From: DASZTV01 sp036267875
GTDB taxonomy: Bacteria; Actinomycetota; Actinomycetes; JAFAQI01
Length of the DNA stretch: 64,000 nucleotides
Direction: 5' to 3'
NCBI GenBank assembly: GCA_036267875.1
Contig: DATAVE010000124.1
Location: 44,664 to 108,663, forward strand
Under the pieces are notes generated by a model that had not been told where the DNA came from, made no database searches, and saw only the letters and a list, made by a program, of their open reading frames with translations. Positions 1-10,747 of the stretch are shown piece after piece (position 1 is the stretch's first letter; each line of letters begins with the position of its first letter). The position numbers and the translations under genes were made by a program.

Positions 1-392
1 CTTCGACGAGCAAGATCGGCAGTCGCAGCACGGTCGTCGGGCAGCGTGTCGTTGCCTGCGATCGACACCGCGTCGTCCGGCATCGCGAACGGGGTGCGGC
101 CCGCGACGACCCCGGTCTCACGTGCCTTGGATCGCTTGCGTAGTGACGTCAGGCAGACGTTGACCGTCACGCGGTGCAGCCAGGTGCCGAAGGCCGCGTC
201 ACCGCGGAAGCCGACGACGGATCGCATCACGCGGATGAACACCTCCTGCGTCGCATCGGCTGCCTCGTCGGGATCGGCGAGCATCCGCCGGGCCAGCCGG
301 TAGACATCGGCGTACGTCCCACGGATCAACTCGTCAAGCGCGCCGCGCTCACCGCGCTGGCACGCCCGGACCAGAGCCGGATCGACGTCCAT
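1..392 (-). CDS. ECF RNA polymerase sigma factor, 3' end of gene cut by window edge
   Basis: Reading the minus strand from the ATG at 392 gives MDVDPALVRACQRGERGALD followed by a sigma-70 region 2 (LIRGTYADVYRLARRM, then ATQEVFIRVMRSVVGFRG and FGTWLHRVTVNV). This is the core-binding and -10 recognition part of an extracytoplasmic-function sigma factor. About 130 residues are visible; region 4, which reads the -35 element, lies beyond base 1. No anti-sigma gene is visible, and it could be on the far side. The frame has no stop up to the window edge. The start is supported by the typical short N-terminus before region 2. The ECF group cannot be assigned from this fragment. Confidence 0.9.
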   Translation of the reverse strand, partial: MDVDPALVRACQRGERGALDELIRGTYADVYRLARRMLADPDEAADATQEVFIRVMRSVVGFRGDAAFGTWLHRVTVNVCLTSLRKRSKARETGVVAGRTPFAMPDDAVSIAGNDTLPDDRAATADLARR

Positions 393-533
393 CTACCTAC
401 TTCGACTCTCCTCGCAACAGTTGGTTACCGCCGCGTAGCAACTCGTTGGAAATCCTTGGTAACCAAGGCTCGCTGCCGGAGTCGAACTTTGTGACGCGAC
501 GCGCCGATGTGTCGCGAGAGATGGAGTGATCCG
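393..533. promoter_or_regulatory. Divergent promoter region with TTGGTAACC-type inverted repeats
   Basis: This 141-base region separates the sigma factor (minus) from a small membrane protein (plus). It holds CCTTGGTAACCAAGG at 454-468 (two 7-base arms around one base) and TTGGTTACCG at 421-430, whose first nine bases are the reverse complement of 458-466. Such a paired dyad between divergent genes is what an operator would look like. The regulator is unknown; self-regulation by the sigma factor or its partner is only one option. Confidence 0.45.
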
Positions 534-842
534 ATGTACGCATTCGTCGTGTTCGCAGGCCTCGCACTTGCGCTGGCTGTGGTCGGCGAGGTGCTCAACG
601 AGATCCTGCCCGTGAAGACCCCGAAGGCCCTCACGACCAGCGTCGCTGTTGGCATGGCAATCCTCGTGTCGTGGGCCTTGAACTACTCGGTGTTCCGCGC
701 GTTCGGCCAGCCGCTTCGCGCTGACTGGATGAACCCGGTCGCCACCGGCGTCGTGCTGGTCGGCATGGGTGAGTTCATTCGCCAGGTGATCAGCAACCTG
801 GGCCTGAACATCTCGGTCGGCAGCCGTTCCAAGGCCGCGTAA
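534..842 (+). CDS. Small integral membrane protein of unknown function
   Basis: I do not recognise this family. The protein has 102 residues with three hydrophobic stretches: about residues 2-24, 32-57 and 67-85. It ends in a short basic tail (GSRSKAA). The start at 534 is preferred over an in-frame ATG at 507 because a GGAG ribosome site lies eight bases before 534 and the hydrophobic segment starts at once. It is transcribed alone and is followed by a strong hairpin terminator. A pore, chaperone or regulatory membrane peptide are all possible; nothing in the sequence decides. Confidence 0.75.
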   Translation: MYAFVVFAGLALALAVVGEVLNEILPVKTPKALTTSVAVGMAILVSWALNYSVFRAFGQPLRADWMNPVATGVVLVGMGEFIRQVISNLGLNISVGSRSKAA

Positions 843-871
843 CACCCGGTACTACCAGCACCAGCGCGACC

Positions 872-909
872 CCGCCCGCCGTACGGGACTTCCCCGGTAC
901 GGCGGGCGG
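872..909 (+). terminator. Hairpin terminator after small membrane protein gene
   Basis: A perfect 13-base stem (CCGCCCGCCGTAC at 872-884, GTACGGCGGGCGG at 897-909) with a 12-base loop starts 30 bases after the stop at 842. There is no uridine tract, as is common in actinobacteria. It isolates this gene from the hydrolase gene starting at 961. Confidence 0.75.
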
Positions 910-960
910 TCGCATATCTGTCGTGGCTCGCTAGTGTGTCGTCGTCGCAGAGGGGGCTCG

Positions 961-2205
961 ATGACGTTGTCGATCAAGGTGAGAGGTCTCGCCGTGGTTC
1001 TTGTGATCGCGGCCGCAGCTGTTGCGCCGGCATCCGCGGCATCTACCGCGATCGCCGCAGCGTCCTCTGGCAAGCCCGTGATGCGTGTGCTCGTCATGGG
1101 GGACTCGTATTCAGCAGGCAACGGAGCGGGCGACTACTACGGCCCGAAGGGATGTTGGCGCTCGCATCGCAACTACGCCGAGCTCTTCGCGGATGGATTG
1201 CGCGCGGCACCGAACGATCAGCCGACTTCGGTGACCAACGTTGCATGCAGCGGCGCGGTGACGGCCGACATCGAAAACCAGAGATCGGGGCGGCCGCCCG
1301 AGATCGAGGCGGTCAGCGACACCGACAACCTCGTGCTGCTCACTATTGGTGGCAACGACATCTACTTCGCCGACATCGTGAAGTTCTGCCTGATCGCCAA
1401 GTTCCGCAACGGCGCGACCTGCAATGCCAATCTCTCTCGCGCCGAAGCGTTGTTGGATAACGGCACAGTGGAATCTCGTATTCGTGGCGTGCTTCAGGAC
1501 ATTGCTGGAGACGACCCGGACGGGACCGTGGTGCTGTTGGGGTATCCGCTGCTCGAAGGCGATCCGCACTACACACTTCGATCGGGCCACGTCGTCGGTC
1601 CGGTCATTCAGGCGGGCAAGCGCGTGCGTGCGCTCGGTCGGATGGGCGACGCGATCGACCGCTCGGTCGTCGCCTCGCTGAACAGCGGGTCCTCGTCTGC
1701 ACATTTCGTCTTTGTCAGCGTCCAGAAGCTGTTCAACGGGCCGCCGTTTCACGGCTTGTATGCAAAGAGGAACAACCCGGATCGGTGGATGAACCAGCCG
1801 TTCGTAGATGCGTCTTTCGGTGCTTCGCACGACACCTGGTATCACCCGAACCCCGAGGGATGGCAGCAGGAGGCGCAGCTCTTGCTCAGTGACGCAGACG
1901 TACCGAAATCGCCGCCACCGTCGAGCGCTCCGCTACCTCCCGCGCACGGGTGGCCGACCCATCGTCAGGATGGCTCGCCGGCTTACTACGCGTATCTCGG
2001 TGCGAGCTTCATCTTCCCGGATTGGTCGAGCTGCGATTCGACCTACTGTCTCGCGGGTTCCGGTGACACCGTGTACATCTTCACCGAGCACCCGCTGAAC
2101 CAGATCGGTGAGGTGCCGGAGGCGACGTCCGATCCGGCGGCAGAGCTGGAGTCATTTGGGCTCCCCGCGGCGGACGTTCAGAGCCTCCTCGCGTCGAGCG
2201 GCTAG
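961..2205 (+). CDS. Secreted SGNH/GDSL-family hydrolase
   Basis: The 414-residue product is an exported esterase/lipase-like enzyme. Residues 1-27 are a Sec signal peptide (VRGLAVVLVIAAAA, cleavage near ASAAS). Block I is GDSYSAG with Ser49 as nucleophile, block II is around VACSGA (94-99), block III is GGND (130-133) and block V is WYHPN with His295 as the catalytic base. This order is diagnostic of SGNH hydrolases. Residues from about 311 form a Pro/Ser-rich linker and a roughly 85-residue C-terminal module with a Cys pair (SSCDSTYC), which may bind the wall or a substrate. The start at 961 has a strong GAGGGGG ribosome site. The substrate (lipid, polysaccharide ester) cannot be told from the sequence. 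Confidence 0.88.
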   Translation: MTLSIKVRGLAVVLVIAAAAVAPASAASTAIAAASSGKPVMRVLVMGDSYSAGNGAGDYYGPKGCWRSHRNYAELFADGLRAAPNDQPTSVTNVACSGAVTADIENQRSGRPPEIEAVSDTDNLVLLTIGGNDIYFADIVKFCLIAKFRNGATCNANLSRAEALLDNGTVESRIRGVLQDIAGDDPDGTVVLLGYPLLEGDPHYTLRSGHVVGPVIQAGKRVRALGRMGDAIDRSVVASLNSGSSSAHFVFVSVQKLFNGPPFHGLYAKRNNPDRWMNQPFVDASFGASHDTWYHPNPEGWQQEAQLLLSDADVPKSPPPSSAPLPPAHGWPTHRQDGSPAYYAYLGASFIFPDWSSCDSTYCLAGSGDTVYIFTEHPLNQIGEVPEATSDPAAELESFGLPAADVQSLLASSG

Positions 2206-2222
2206 CCGCCAGATCGAGGCGG

Positions 2223-2729
2223 TCAGTGGTGGCCGGGGAAAGCTGACGGGTTGTCGATCAGCCGCTGCCGCGAGGCGATGATCTCCGCCTCGGCCTCGGT
2301 GCGGCCCACCCAGGTCGCGCCCTCGACGCTCTTGCCAGGCTCGAGGTCCTTGTAGACCTCGAAGAAGTGCTGGATCTCGAGCCGATCGAACTCCGGCATG
2401 TGGTGGATGTCGCGCAGGTGCTCCTGCCGCGGATCGTTCGCGGGGACGCAGAGCACCTTGTCGTCCCCGCCCTTCTCATCGGTCATCCGGAACATCCCGA
2501 TCGCGCGGCACATGATCAGGCAGCCCGGGAACGTCGGTTCCGGCAACAACACGAGCGCGTCGAGCGGATCGCCGTCTTCGCCGAGGGTGTTTTCGATGAA
2601 GCCGTAGTCGGCTGGGTACTGCGTCGAGGTGAACAGCGTGCGGTCGAGGCGGATCCGGCCGGTCGTGTGATCGACCTCGTATTTGTTGCGATGGCCTTTG
2701 GGGATCTCGATGAGGACGTCGAACTCCAC
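2223..2729 (-). CDS. ppa: Inorganic pyrophosphatase
   Basis: A 168-residue family I soluble pyrophosphatase. It hydrolyses PPi to two phosphates in the cytoplasm and so pulls biosynthetic reactions forward. Visible family features are IEIPKGHRNKYEVD at the N-terminus (Lys and Glu of the active site), YPADYGFIENT, and the signature EDGDPLDALVL with the metal-binding aspartates. The length is normal for bacterial enzymes. It is convergent with the hydrolase gene (17 bases apart) and divergent from dacB (59 bases), an arrangement also seen around Rv3628 in M. tuberculosis. Confidence 0.97.
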   Translation of the reverse strand: MEFDVLIEIPKGHRNKYEVDHTTGRIRLDRTLFTSTQYPADYGFIENTLGEDGDPLDALVLLPEPTFPGCLIMCRAIGMFRMTDEKGGDDKVLCVPANDPRQEHLRDIHHMPEFDRLEIQHFFEVYKDLEPGKSVEGATWVGRTEAEAEIIASRQRLIDNPSAFPGHH

Positions 2730-2788
2730 GCGAGGCTCCCTAGATAGTTCGGCTGGATCGTCGATGCCGCCGATTAGTCTGCCTCGGC

Positions 2789-4153
2789 GTGCACTGGAGC
2801 CGTGTCGTACCCCTGACTGTTGCCTCAGCGGTGACGGTCGCGGCGGTCGCCACGGTAGTAGCGCGACACGAGTACGCGCACCCCTCCAAGGCGCATTCCA
2901 CTGCCGCCGCGCCGGTTACGCCGCCCCGGCCGCCGGTACTCGCTGAGCTCACCGGCTCGGCATCGCCCTCAGCCGCTGCCGTCACCGCGGCGCTTCACAC
3001 CGCGGTTGCCGGCTTCCCGAGCGGTGAGCGACTTGCCGGCACGGTGATCGACGTGTCGACGGGGGCGACGCTGTGGAGCAGGGATCCGCAGGCGGAGATG
3101 GCGCCAGCATCGACGACCAAGCTGATCACGGCGGCGGCGGCGCTGCGGGCGCTGGGTCCTGACTTCAAGCTCACGACGTCGACGAAGCAGGTAGGCAACG
3201 TCGTCTACTTGATAGGCGGCGGCGACCCGACGCTGGTCCGCACCGATACCTCGACAGTGATTCCGACCTACCCGCGCCCTGCATCGCTCGCCGATCTCGC
3301 CAGTCAGACGGCGGCGGCACTTTCGCCGGGGATGCCGATCCACCTCCGCGTCGACACCTCGGCGTGGACCGGACCGACATCGGCACACGGCTGGCAGTCG
3401 AACTACGTCACCGAAGGTGATGTGACGCCGCCCAGCCCGCTCGAGCTTGACGGTGGCAGGCTGCACTCCGACGACTTCGACTCGGAGCGAACTCCAACTC
3501 CGACCGCGCAGGCAGCTGAGGCATTCGCGGCGCTGTTGCGCGCGGACGGCGTGACGATCAGCGGGGAGGTGAAGGCCGCCACCGCGCCGCCGACGGCCAC
3601 CTCGCTCGCCAGCGTCGCCTCGCCGCCGCTCTCCGAGCTGGTCCAGCGCCTCCTCACCGAGAGCGACAACGATCTGGCGGAGGCGCTCGGCCGTGCGGTC
3701 GCAGGCTCTGCAGGTCTGCCCGCGGACTTCACCGATGCGGCGAAGGCGGTCGTAGCGCAGATGGCAGGGCTTGGGGTGTCGACGACGGGCATCTCGTTGT
3801 TCGACACGAGCGGCCTGTCACACGACGACCGAATCGCCCCTGCGGCACTCGTCGCGGTGCTCCGTGCGGCGGCATCGACCAGCGAGCCTGACCTTCGCCC
3901 GATCGTCGAGGGTCTACCAGTCGGCGGGTTCACCGGGACGCTCGCTGATCGCTACCGCGGGCACCAGACGTCGGCCGGCGGGGGGATCGTGCGTGCGAAG
4001 ACCGGAACTCTGACCGGCGTCGACACGCTGGCCGGCCTGGTCGTCGACGGCGAAGGCAATCTGCTGGCGTTCGCGCTGATGGCGTCCGGCCAGGACAGTG
4101 AATCCGATGTCGAAGCTGGACTCGACCGGATCGCGAGCACACTGGAGAAGTGA
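2789..4153 (+). CDS. dacB: D-alanyl-D-alanine carboxypeptidase/endopeptidase, PBP4 type
   Basis: A 454-residue peptidase S13 enzyme that trims or cleaves peptidoglycan cross-bridges outside the membrane. An N-terminal membrane segment (about 7-26) anchors or exports it. The three penicillin-binding motifs are present in order: STTK (Ser108 nucleophile, Lys111), SDN (292-294) and KTG (404-406). The segment between the first two motifs is long, as is typical of class C PBPs. The start codon is GTG at 2789. Its stop overlaps the start of the next gene by four bases (GTGA), so the two are translationally coupled. This begins a long co-oriented run to 11208. Confidence 0.95.
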   Translation: MHWSRVVPLTVASAVTVAAVATVVARHEYAHPSKAHSTAAAPVTPPRPPVLAELTGSASPSAAAVTAALHTAVAGFPSGERLAGTVIDVSTGATLWSRDPQAEMAPASTTKLITAAAALRALGPDFKLTTSTKQVGNVVYLIGGGDPTLVRTDTSTVIPTYPRPASLADLASQTAAALSPGMPIHLRVDTSAWTGPTSAHGWQSNYVTEGDVTPPSPLELDGGRLHSDDFDSERTPTPTAQAAEAFAALLRADGVTISGEVKAATAPPTATSLASVASPPLSELVQRLLTESDNDLAEALGRAVAGSAGLPADFTDAAKAVVAQMAGLGVSTTGISLFDTSGLSHDDRIAPAALVAVLRAAASTSEPDLRPIVEGLPVGGFTGTLADRYRGHQTSAGGGIVRAKTGTLTGVDTLAGLVVDGEGNLLAFALMASGQDSESDVEAGLDRIASTLEK

Positions 4154-5244
4154 GTACCCGCGTCGTCGACTGGAGGCTGGCCGCCGCGACCGGCACCCGG
4201 CTTGTTCCGCCTGGCCCGAAGATCCCGCTCGCCGAGGCCGTCGAGGTCGTCGAGGATCTGCGCCGTAAGGCTGACCTCGCCGACGAGCACGTCGCCGTTG
4301 TAACCGGGCTCGATACGGCAGCGCAGAGCGCGACCACCGTAGTCGTCGATCGCCCCGCGTGGATTCGCGCGAACGTCGACAGCTTCGAGCTGCTCGCCGA
4401 TCCGCTCATCGACGCGCTGATGGAAAAGCGCGGTGTGAAGGCACCCAGTCAGGCCGTCGCATCCCTCGGATCGAAGGTCACCGGCGCCGAGGTCGGGATT
4501 CTGCTCAGCTATCTCGGGACGAGGGTGCTCGGCCAGTTCGAGCTGCTCGGCCCGCCTCGTACTTCACCCGACGAGCAGGTGCCGGGTCGGCTGATGCTGG
4601 TCGCGCCGAACATCGTCAGTGCGGAGCGCGCTCTGGGGGTCGACCCTTCGGACTTCAGGCTGTGGGTGTGCCTGCACGAGGTGACTCACCGCACGCAGTT
4701 CGCGGCTGCGCCTTGGCTGCACGGTCACGTGCAGGGCCTGATGCGCGAGTTTCTGCTCGCCTCGGAGCTCGATACCGCGGCGATCATCGCGCGGCTGCGC
4801 AAGGCGCTGACCGGCGTGGTCGACATTGCGCGGGGCAAGGACGACGTCAGCCTCGTAGAGATCGTGCAGACTGCCGAACAGCGAAAGATCCTGGACCGTC
4901 TAACCGGCCTGATGAGCCTGCTCGAGGGTCACGCCGATGTCGTGATGGATCTTGCCGGACCCGGTGTCGTACCGACGGTCGAGACGATCCGCGAGCGGTT
5001 CAACCTGCGCCGCAAGGAGGCGGGTCCGATGGCGAAGGTGCTGCGCCGGGTGATGGGCCTCGAGATGAAGATGAAGCAGTACGCCGAGGGCGCCGTCTTC
5101 GTCCGTGCGGTGCTCGACGAGGTCGGGATGGCCGGGCTCAACATCGTGTGGTCGACCCCCGAGCTGCTGCCAACCGGCGCTGAGATCCGCGAGCCGAAGC
5201 TGTGGCTCGAGCGCACCAACGCGCAACGTGCCGCAACCGCCTGA
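4150..5244 (+). CDS. Zinc-dependent metalloprotease-like protein (zincin_2, DUF2342)
   Basis: A 364-residue protein of an actinobacterial family often annotated as coenzyme F420 biosynthesis-associated, with an uncharacterised role. The zinc motif HEVTH lies at 176-180, and EGHAD at 259-263 is the likely third-ligand region, together giving a gluzincin-like site. No signal peptide or membrane segment is visible, so it is probably cytoplasmic. The gene sits between dacB and tilS exactly as Rv3626c does in M. tuberculosis. The F420 label comes from co-occurrence only; the substrate is unknown. Confidence 0.9.
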   Translation: MSTRVVDWRLAAATGTRLVPPGPKIPLAEAVEVVEDLRRKADLADEHVAVVTGLDTAAQSATTVVVDRPAWIRANVDSFELLADPLIDALMEKRGVKAPSQAVASLGSKVTGAEVGILLSYLGTRVLGQFELLGPPRTSPDEQVPGRLMLVAPNIVSAERALGVDPSDFRLWVCLHEVTHRTQFAAAPWLHGHVQGLMREFLLASELDTAAIIARLRKALTGVVDIARGKDDVSLVEIVQTAEQRKILDRLTGLMSLLEGHADVVMDLAGPGVVPTVETIRERFNLRRKEAGPMAKVLRRVMGLEMKMKQYAEGAVFVRAVLDEVGMAGLNIVWSTPELLPTGAEIREPKLWLERTNAQRAATA

Positions 5245-5267
5245 CGTCGCTTACGTCGCTCGTGAAG

Positions 5268-6209
5268 ATGGATCCGGCCGTCGCCGAGGTGCGCAAGGCG
5301 GTCCGCGAGGCACTCGCCGAGTTCCCGTCAGGATCGCTCGTACTCGTCGCTTGTAGCGGCGGGCCCGACTCGCTCGCCTTGGCCGCTGCGCTGTCGGTCG
5401 AGGCGCCTCGTGGCGGCCGGCGTGCCGGCGCGGTGGTGGTCGACCACGGACTGCAGGCCGACTCCGCTGGACAAGCCGCCCAAGCCGCAGCGGTCTGCAA
5501 GCAGCTCGGCCTGAACCCGGTCGAGGTCGTCGCCGTCTGCGTCGATCAGGACCACCTTGGTCCCGAAGGTGCGGCCCGGGCCGCGCGCTACGCAGCGCTG
5601 GACCGCGCGGCGGAGCAGGTCGGTGCAGTCGCGATCGCGCTCGGCCACACCCTCGACGACCAGGCCGAGACGGTCTTGCTCGGGCTGGCCAGGGGCTCGG
5701 GTGCGCGCTCTCTCGCCGGCATGCCGGCGAAGCGCGGGCTGCTGCTTCGCCCACTTCTGGGCGTACGTCGAGGTATGACGCTCGCCGCGTGCACAGCACT
5801 CGGCCTGCAGCCCTGGCAGGACCCGCACAACGACGACCCGCGATTCACCCGGTCGCGGCTTCGCGCGGATGTGTTGCCGGTGATCGAGGATGCGCTCGGC
5901 CCGGGAGTTCCGGAGGCACTGGCCCGAACCGCTTCGATGCTGCGGGCGGATGCCGACGCCCTCGACGAATGGGCCTCGACTGTTACCGACACCGCCGACA
6001 TCGAAGCGCTAAAGAGCCTTCCTGTCGCGATCCGGACCCGGGTGATCAGACGCGCCGCCATCGCCGCGGGGGCCTCGGGGGGCGCGCTGACCGCCGCGCA
6101 TATCACGTCCATCGACGCCCTGCTCGTCGACTGGCACGGTCAGGGTCCGGTGAGTCTGCCCGGGGGCTTGGAGGCGTCGCGGGCGTGTGACAGGCTCACG
6201 TTCCGATGA
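5268..6209 (+). CDS. tilS: tRNA(Ile)-lysidine synthetase
   Basis: A 313-residue PP-loop ATPase. It joins lysine to C34 of the tRNA-Ile CAU anticodon so that it reads AUA and is charged with isoleucine. The PP-loop SGGPDS is at 30-35. GHTLDDQAETVLLGL further on is the second conserved block, and LLRPLLGVRR is typical of the family. I chose ATG 5268; GTG 5262 is an alternative, and an upstream in-frame start at 5202 would overlap the protease gene and add unconserved sequence. The C-terminal substrate-binding domain is short, as in other actinobacteria. The stop overlaps the hpt start (ATGA). Confidence 0.95.
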   Translation: MDPAVAEVRKAVREALAEFPSGSLVLVACSGGPDSLALAAALSVEAPRGGRRAGAVVVDHGLQADSAGQAAQAAAVCKQLGLNPVEVVAVCVDQDHLGPEGAARAARYAALDRAAEQVGAVAIALGHTLDDQAETVLLGLARGSGARSLAGMPAKRGLLLRPLLGVRRGMTLAACTALGLQPWQDPHNDDPRFTRSRLRADVLPVIEDALGPGVPEALARTASMLRADADALDEWASTVTDTADIEALKSLPVAIRTRVIRRAAIAAGASGGALTAAHITSIDALLVDWHGQGPVSLPGGLEASRACDRLTFR

Positions 6210-6814
6210 CCGCGCCGCTGCTGCCCGTTGAGGTGTTGCACCCCATGGAAGAGGCCGCCGTGCCTCCGGTCCATCTGCACCCGGACATCGAGTCGGTGCT
6301 GGTCTCCGCGGAGCAGATCGCCACGAAAGTGGCAGAGCTGGCCGCACGCATCGACGCCGACTACGCGGGGCGAGAGGTCGTGCTGGTCGCGGTGCTCAAG
6401 GGCGCGGTCATGGTCATGGCTGACCTGGCCCGAGCGCTGACCATCCCGGTCTCGATGGAGTTCATGGCCGTCTCGTCGTACGGCGCGGCGACCTCGTCAT
6501 CCGGCGTCGTACGGATCCTCAAGGACCTCGATCGCGACATCACCGACTGTGACGTCATCGTCGTCGAGGACATCATCGACTCCGGGCTGACGCTGTCCTG
6601 GCTGCTACGCAACCTCAAGTCGCGCCACCCACGCTCGGTCGAGGTCGTGGCGATGCTCCGCAAGCCGGAGGCCGCTCAGGTCGAGGTCAAGGTCGCCTAC
6701 ATGGGATTCGACATCCCGAGCGTGTTCGTCGTCGGCTATGGCCTCGACTACGCGCAGCGATACCGCGATCTTCCCTACGTGGGCACGCTGCGCCCCGAGG
6801 TCTACAGCCACTAG
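6206..6814 (+). CDS. hpt: Hypoxanthine(-guanine) phosphoribosyltransferase
   Basis: A 202-residue type I phosphoribosyltransferase. It salvages hypoxanthine and guanine with PRPP to give IMP and GMP. The PRPP-binding loop VEDIIDSGLT is at 120-129, LKGAVMVMADL (64-74) is the conserved pyrophosphate loop, and the SYGAATSSSG flexible loop follows. The first 13 residues are unlike the family, so ATG at 6245 is a possible alternative start, although the ATGA overlap with tilS favours 6206. The tilS-hpt-ftsH order is widely conserved in bacteria. Confidence 0.96.
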   Translation: MTAPLLPVEVLHPMEEAAVPPVHLHPDIESVLVSAEQIATKVAELAARIDADYAGREVVLVAVLKGAVMVMADLARALTIPVSMEFMAVSSYGAATSSSGVVRILKDLDRDITDCDVIVVEDIIDSGLTLSWLLRNLKSRHPRSVEVVAMLRKPEAAQVEVKVAYMGFDIPSVFVVGYGLDYAQRYRDLPYVGTLRPEVYSH

Positions 6815-6944
6815 TGCCCCTCACGTCCCCCACGCGCTCGTGGAGCGGCGACGGCGGCAAACCCACCGGTGTACCTTCGTATGAGCGGGGGAACCGCCTG
6901 AAACCAGGCGCGACCTGTCCAAAATCACGCGCCGAGCAGGAGCC
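6815..6944 (+). promoter_or_regulatory. Intergenic region carrying the ftsH promoter
   Basis: This 130-base stretch is the only sizeable gap in the dacB-to-DUF3180 run, so ftsH probably has its own promoter here. A GGCGCG/CGCGCC inverted repeat (6907-6912 and 6928-6933) precedes the ribosome site (GAGCAGGAG) and could fold in the leader. I cannot place -35 and -10 boxes with confidence. Confidence 0.4.
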
Positions 6945-9040
<2,096 letters not shown>

Positions 9041-9041
<1 letters not shown>

Positions 9042-9883
9042 TGGTCCGTCGGGGGCTGCCCGATCTCGGCCGCGCTGCGGTCATGGGCGTCGTCAACGTC
9101 ACGCCCGACTCGTTCAGTGAGTCAGGCCTTCATTTCGACATCGACGCTGCGATCGAGCATGGCTTGGCCCTTGCCGCGGCTGGCGCTGATCTCGTCGACG
9201 TCGGAGGCGAGTCGACCAGGCCCGGCGCTGAGCGCATCGAATGCGTCGAGGAGCTTCGACGGGTCCTGCCCGTTGTTACGGCGCTGAGTGCCGAAGGGCT
9301 GTTCGTAAGCATCGACACGATGCGGGCCGAGGTCGCTGCCGCAGCGCTCGATGCCGGGGCCCGACTTGTCAACGACGTGTCCGGTGGGCTGGCCGACCCG
9401 GCCCTGCCTCGACTGGTTGCCGAGGCGGGTGTGCCCTACGTCGTCATGCACTGGCGCGGGCACAGCGCGGACATGTACGCGCACGCGACGTACGACGACG
9501 TCGTTCGCGAGGTCTGTGAGGAGCTCATCTCGCGTGTCGACGCGGTTGTGGCTGCCGGGGTCGATGCTGATGCCGTGGTCATCGACCCGGGCCTCGGTTT
9601 CGCCAAGCAGGCCGAACACAACTGGCAGCTGCTCGCCCGGCTCGACGAGCTCGTTGCGCTCGGACCGCCCGTGCTGATCGGCGCAAGCCGCAAGTCGTTT
9701 CTCGGCTCCTTGCTCGCGGCGCCGGACGGGCCACGCGACGCGATGGATCGCGAGGACGCGACGACGGCGATCACGACACTCGCTGCGCGGGCGGGAGCAT
9801 GGGGCGTCAGAGTGCACAGTGCGCGTCCGAGTGCTGACGCCGTACGGGTAGTTGCCGCAGTGCGGCAACGTGGGAGGGGATGA
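9041..9883 (+). CDS. folP: Dihydropteroate synthase
   Basis: A 280-residue TIM-barrel enzyme. It condenses 6-hydroxymethyl-7,8-dihydropterin pyrophosphate with p-aminobenzoate and is the sulfonamide target. The signature MGVVNVTPDSFS is at 15-26, DVGGESTRPGAE follows, and VIDPGLGFAKQ and IGASRKSFLG are the pterin- and phosphate-binding blocks. The start is a GTG at 9041 overlapping the ftsH stop. In many actinobacteria folE lies between ftsH and folP; here it does not. It forms an overlapping unit with folB and folK. Confidence 0.97.
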
Positions 9884-10254
9884 GCCAAGCGATGAGCGAT
9901 CAGATCGCGCTGCGCGGCTTGCAGGCTTTCGGTTACCACGGGGTGCTTCCCGAGGAGCGTCGCGAGGGACAGCGGTTCATCGTCGACGCCGTGTTGTCGG
10001 TGGACTCGCGGTTCGCGGCAGCAAGTGACGACCTCAACGACACGGTCGACTACGGCGGGCTTGCGCAACGCTTGCTCGCCGCTGTCGAATCGGATCCGGT
10101 CAACCTCATCGAGACGCTCGCACAACGCCTTGCCGGCATCTGCCTGGCATCCGAGCGGGTCAGTGCCGTCGAGATCACCGTGCACAAGCCTGAGGCGCCG
10201 ACCGGCGTCAATCTCGACGACGTGACCATCACGATCACGCGGGATCGCTCCTGA
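9880..10254 (+). CDS. folB: Dihydroneopterin aldolase
   Basis: A 124-residue enzyme that converts 7,8-dihydroneopterin to 6-hydroxymethyl-7,8-dihydropterin and glycolaldehyde. Family features are LRGLQAFGYHGVLPEER (the Gly-Tyr/Phe-His-Gly motif and the following Glu), TVDYGGLAQ in the middle and VHKPEAP near the end, which holds the catalytic Lys. The start is the ATGA overlap with folP (9880); a second ATG at 9892 would give a more usual N-terminus. Confidence 0.96.
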   Translation: MSQAMSDQIALRGLQAFGYHGVLPEERREGQRFIVDAVLSVDSRFAAASDDLNDTVDYGGLAQRLLAAVESDPVNLIETLAQRLAGICLASERVSAVEITVHKPEAPTGVNLDDVTITITRDRS

Positions 10255-10267
10255 TGTCTGGCTGCGC

Positions 10268-10747
10268 ATGACCGCTGTCATGTCGCTGGGCTCCAATCTC
10301 GGAGACCGGCTCGGCCAGCTGCGTCGCGGGCTCGAAGTGCTTTCACTTCACCTTCCGATCGTCGCCGTGTCGGGCGTCTACGAGACGACCGCGGTCGGCG
10401 TGACCGACCAACCCGACTTCCTCAACCTGGTTGCCACGCTCGGGACCGATGACGCTGAGTCGGCATTCGTCGCGGCGCAGGCGGCGGAGACCGCCCAAGG
10501 CCGGCTCCGGTCGAGGCGGTGGGGACCGCGCAGCCTCGACGTCGATGTGATCGACGTCGATGGACAGGTCACCGACGACCCGCGCCTGACGCTCCCGCAC
10601 CCTCGCGCTCGTGAGCGGGCATTCGTCCTCGTGCCGTGGCTCGAGATCGATCCGGTCGCCGAGCTGCCGCGGGTCGGTTCGGTGCGCGCCGTGGTCGACC
10701 GGATCGGGTCGTCCGACGTACGCCGAGTCGGTGGGCCGCCGCGATGA
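10268..10747 (+). CDS. folK: 2-amino-4-hydroxy-6-hydroxymethyldihydropteridine pyrophosphokinase (HPPK)
   Basis: A 159-residue kinase that moves pyrophosphate from ATP to 6-hydroxymethyl-dihydropterin, the step before FolP. MSLGSNLGDRLGQL at the N-terminus and the signature RRWGPRSLDVDVIDVDG, with the two Mg-binding aspartates, identify it, as does LPHPRARERAFVLVP. It follows folB by 13 bases and its stop overlaps the DUF3180 start (ATGA). Together folP, folB and folK cover three consecutive folate steps. Confidence 0.97.
   Translation: MTAVMSLGSNLGDRLGQLRRGLEVLSLHLPIVAVSGVYETTAVGVTDQPDFLNLVATLGTDDAESAFVAAQAAETAQGRLRSRRWGPRSLDVDVIDVDGQVTDDPRLTLPHPRARERAFVLVPWLEIDPVAELPRVGSVRAVVDRIGSSDVRRVGGPPR

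Noticed and set aside
1301..2226. AGATCGAGGCGGTCAG present twice (1301-1316, 2211-2226)
   Set aside because: Common codon strings of GC-rich genes; the second copy crosses the ppa stop by chance. No element boundaries are visible.
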